A stretch of DNA of 64,000 nt from positions 5,084,001 through 5,148,000 of the forward strand of contig NZ_CP007139.1 of assembly GCF_000724625.1 (NCBI RefSeq). Direction: 5' to 3'. The notes beneath the pieces are model-generated. The model was not told where the DNA came from. It saw only the letters and a program-made list of their open reading frames with translations, and made no database searches. How positions within the stretch are numbered: the first letter of the stretch is position 1; each line of letters starts with the position of its first letter. Positions 62,726-64,000 of the stretch are shown here, in pieces. The translations under genes and the position numbers were made by a program. The stretch comes from Fimbriimonas ginsengisoli Gsoil 348. GTDB lineage: Bacteria; Armatimonadota; Fimbriimonadia; Fimbriimonadales; Fimbriimonadaceae.

Positions 62726-63529
62726 ATGCGTACCTTTAGCTCCGAGACGATGGAACCGACCGCGCCCGTGGCCGCCCAGCCGAAGATCTCGGCTCAGAGC
62801 CTCAATTTCTTTTACGGCGCATTCCAGGCGCTGAAAGGGGTCAACGTCGATGTTCCGGCGAACCGGGTGACGGCGTTCATCGGCCCGTCCGGATGCGGAA
62901 AGTCAACCTTCCTACGTTGTCTCAACCGGATGAACGACCTGATCGATGGGACGCGCATCGAGGGAAAGATCACTCTCGATGGGACGGACATCTACGACGC
63001 TTCGGTCGACCCGGTCGAATTGCGGAAAGAAGTTGGGATGGTGTTTCAAAAGCCGAACCCGTTCCCGATGTCGATCTACGACAACATCGCCTACGGTCCG
63101 CGGATTCACGGCGTTCGCGAGAAATCGAAGCTCGACGAGATCGTAGAAGGGTCGCTAAAGAAGGCGGCGCTCTGGGAAGAGGTGAAGGATAAGCTCAAGC
63201 AGAGCGGCCTCATGCTCTCCGGCGGTCAGCAGCAACGGCTCTGCATCGCCCGGACGATGGCGGTCGATCCCAAGATCATTCTCATGGACGAGCCGTGCTC
63301 GGCGCTCGACCCGATCGCCACCTCGCGGATCGAAGACCTGATCTTCGAGCTCAAGCGCGACTACACGATCGTGATCGTCACGCACAACATGCAGCAAGCT
63401 CAGCGAGCGAGCGACTTCACCGCCTTCTTCATGATGGGGGAACTGATCGAATTCAACGCCACCCCTTCCCTCTTCCTGCACCCGAAGCAGCAGCGAACCG
63501 AGGATTACATCTCCGGACGCTTTGGGTAG
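62726..63529 (+). CDS. pstB: Phosphate ABC transporter ATP-binding protein
   Basis: 267 residues with Walker A GPSGCGKS (53-60), [20 protein letters not shown], the Q-loop [22 protein letters not shown], signature LSGGQQQR, Walker [17 protein letters not shown] and the PstB-type end [19 protein letters not shown]. The PFPMSIYDN and [16 protein letters not shown] segments are particular to PstB. pstS, pstC, pstA and phoU are not upstream and the next gene is rarA, so it is separated from the rest of its transporter. It follows accA by 17 bp and could share its transcript. Confidence 0.95.
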   Translation: MRTFSSETMEPTAPVAAQPKISAQSLNFFYGAFQALKGVNVDVPANRVTAFIGPSGCGKSTFLRCLNRMNDLIDGTRIEGKITLDGTDIYDASVDPVELRKEVGMVFQKPNPFPMSIYDNIAYGPRIHGVREKSKLDEIVEGSLKKAALWEEVKDKLKQSGLMLSGGQQQRLCIARTMAVDPKIILMDEPCSALDPIATSRIEDLIFELKRDYTIVIVTHNMQQAQRASDFTAFFMMGELIEFNATPSLFLHPKQQRTEDYISGRFG

Positions 63530-63540
63530 TTCCGGCGGAC

Positions 63541-63614
63541 CGCTGGTCTCCAGACCGGCAATCCGGATCTACAGGGGCGAGCCGCCCCTGATACCCACGG
63601 GCAAGCTGCCCGTG
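63541..63614. repeat. Hairpin repeats before rarA (GGTCTCCAGACC unit and double-hairpin copy 3)
   Basis: 63541-63559 is CGCTGGTCTCCAGACCGGC, the inverse of the unit at 51567-51585. 63572-63614 is CAGGGGCGAGCCGCCCCTG then CACGGGCAAGCTGCCCGTG, the reverse orientation of the double hairpins at 7242 and 33094. They fill the gap between pstB and rarA. Confidence 0.75.
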
Positions 63615-63639
63615 CCACTTGGGGCGGTACCCTCGTTCG

Positions 63640-64000
63640 ATGGCGCGTGAGGTTCCTAGCGAAGCTCCTCTGGCGGCGAGGATGCGGCCGCGGACGTTCG
63701 ACGAGTTCTTTGGGCAGGGGCACTTGGTCGGTCCGACGTCGGCGTTTCGCCGGGCGGTGGAGGCGGATCGGCTGGGGTCGGCGATTCTCTGGGGGCCGCC
63801 GGGGGTGGGAAAGACGACGCTGGCGGAGATCGTGGCCAACGTGACCGACGCGGCCTTCGAAAGGGTGAGCGCGGTTTCGGCCGGGGTGGCGGACCTGCGG
63901 CGCATCGTCGAAGATGCGCGGAGGCGGCGGAATGCGAAGGCAGGCTCGACCGACCTCTTCAGCGAGGGGAGCGACGCAAAGCGGACGATCCTGTTCATCG
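63640..64000 (+). CDS. rarA: RarA/MgsA-type AAA ATPase (partial)
   Basis: The last 361 bp hold the first 120 codons of a frame that runs off the right edge. MAREVPSEAPLAARMRPRTFDEFFGQGHLVGPTSAFRRAVEADRLGSAILWGPPGVGKTTLAEIVANVT is the standard opening of the RarA/MgsA/WRNIP1 replication-associated recombination ATPase, with Walker A GPPGVGKT. FERVSAVSAGVADLRRIVEDAR follows; the Walker B strand begins (TILFI) where the window ends. It acts at stalled replication forks. Start at the ATG 63640 fits the family. Confidence 0.93.
   Translation, partial: MAREVPSEAPLAARMRPRTFDEFFGQGHLVGPTSAFRRAVEADRLGSAILWGPPGVGKTTLAEIVANVTDAAFERVSAVSAGVADLRRIVEDARRRRNAKAGSTDLFSEGSDAKRTILFI

Overview
The window is high-GC, densely coded bacterial DNA with short intergenic gaps, many 4-bp ATGA/GTGA gene overlaps, and frequent GTG/TTG starts. 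The gene set best suggests Armatimonadota, in particular a Fimbriimonas-like lineage. The evidence is a type IV prepilin-like secreted protein with an FTLIELLVV...FPVFAQA leader, a planctomycete-type cytochrome/DUF1549/DUF1553 protein next to a DUF1501 protein, Eis-like acetyltransferase, and many secreted proteins without recognisable relatives. This assignment is inference from gene content; no 16S rRNA is present.

Layout. 1-3.8 kb: TerC-family membrane protein (cut by the window edge), FmdB zinc ribbon, a secreted protein and a Phd/VapC toxin-antitoxin pair. 4-13.9 kb: AmpG-like permease plus serine hydrolase operon, aldo/keto reductase, sulfite-oxidase-like molybdoenzyme, S41 protease, PAP2 phosphatase overlapping a GH1-like glycosidase, and a DJ-1/PfpI protein. 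14-16.4 kb: LacI regulator behind a perfect 28-bp palindrome, then prepilin-like protein and small lipoprotein. 17-20 kb: ECF sigma factor with an ECF-type promoter of its own, and an ABC-2 exporter. 20-27.3 kb: the most unusual block. It holds a very divergent sigma-like protein overlapping a giant membrane-anchored TPR-CHAT (caspase-like) protein whose frame is broken at a run of seven G, followed by two secreted proteins that share a conserved upstream sequence. 27.8-34.3 kb: zinc metalloprotease, lipoprotein, class C serine hydrolase, ferredoxin-NADP reductase-like flavoprotein, Eis-like acetyltransferase. 34.5-38.2 kb: tyrA-aroA-cmk-dapA. 38.6-43.6 kb: cytochrome/DUF1553 and DUF1501 operon. 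44.4-52.7 kb: PLP enzyme, rpoZ-dnaJ-prmA-rsmE, dsbD, HPPD. 52.8-59 kb: class III cyclase, tRNA-Thr(CGT), AmpD-like amidase, two GT9 glycosyltransferases with a membrane protein. 59-64 kb: MurK-like kinase plus murQ, accD-accA, pstB, and the start of rarA.

How it fits together. Several genes point to peptidoglycan turnover and recycling: AmpG-like permease with serine hydrolase, AmpD-like amidase, sugar kinase and murQ. Housekeeping blocks cover aromatic amino acid and lysine synthesis, fatty acid initiation, chaperone/ribosome modification and thiol redox.

The intergenic DNA is unusually rich in small palindromic repeats. At least three families recur (a double hairpin built on CACGGGCGGCTCGCCCGTG; a GGCGAGGCGCCGACGCTAC unit; a CTACACGGCTTCGCCGTA hairpin), and several ~75-120 bp elements have long inverted repeats at their ends, two of which (38.3 and 48.4 kb) are clear copies of one another. 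No CRISPR array, rRNA, prophage or intact insertion sequence was seen.
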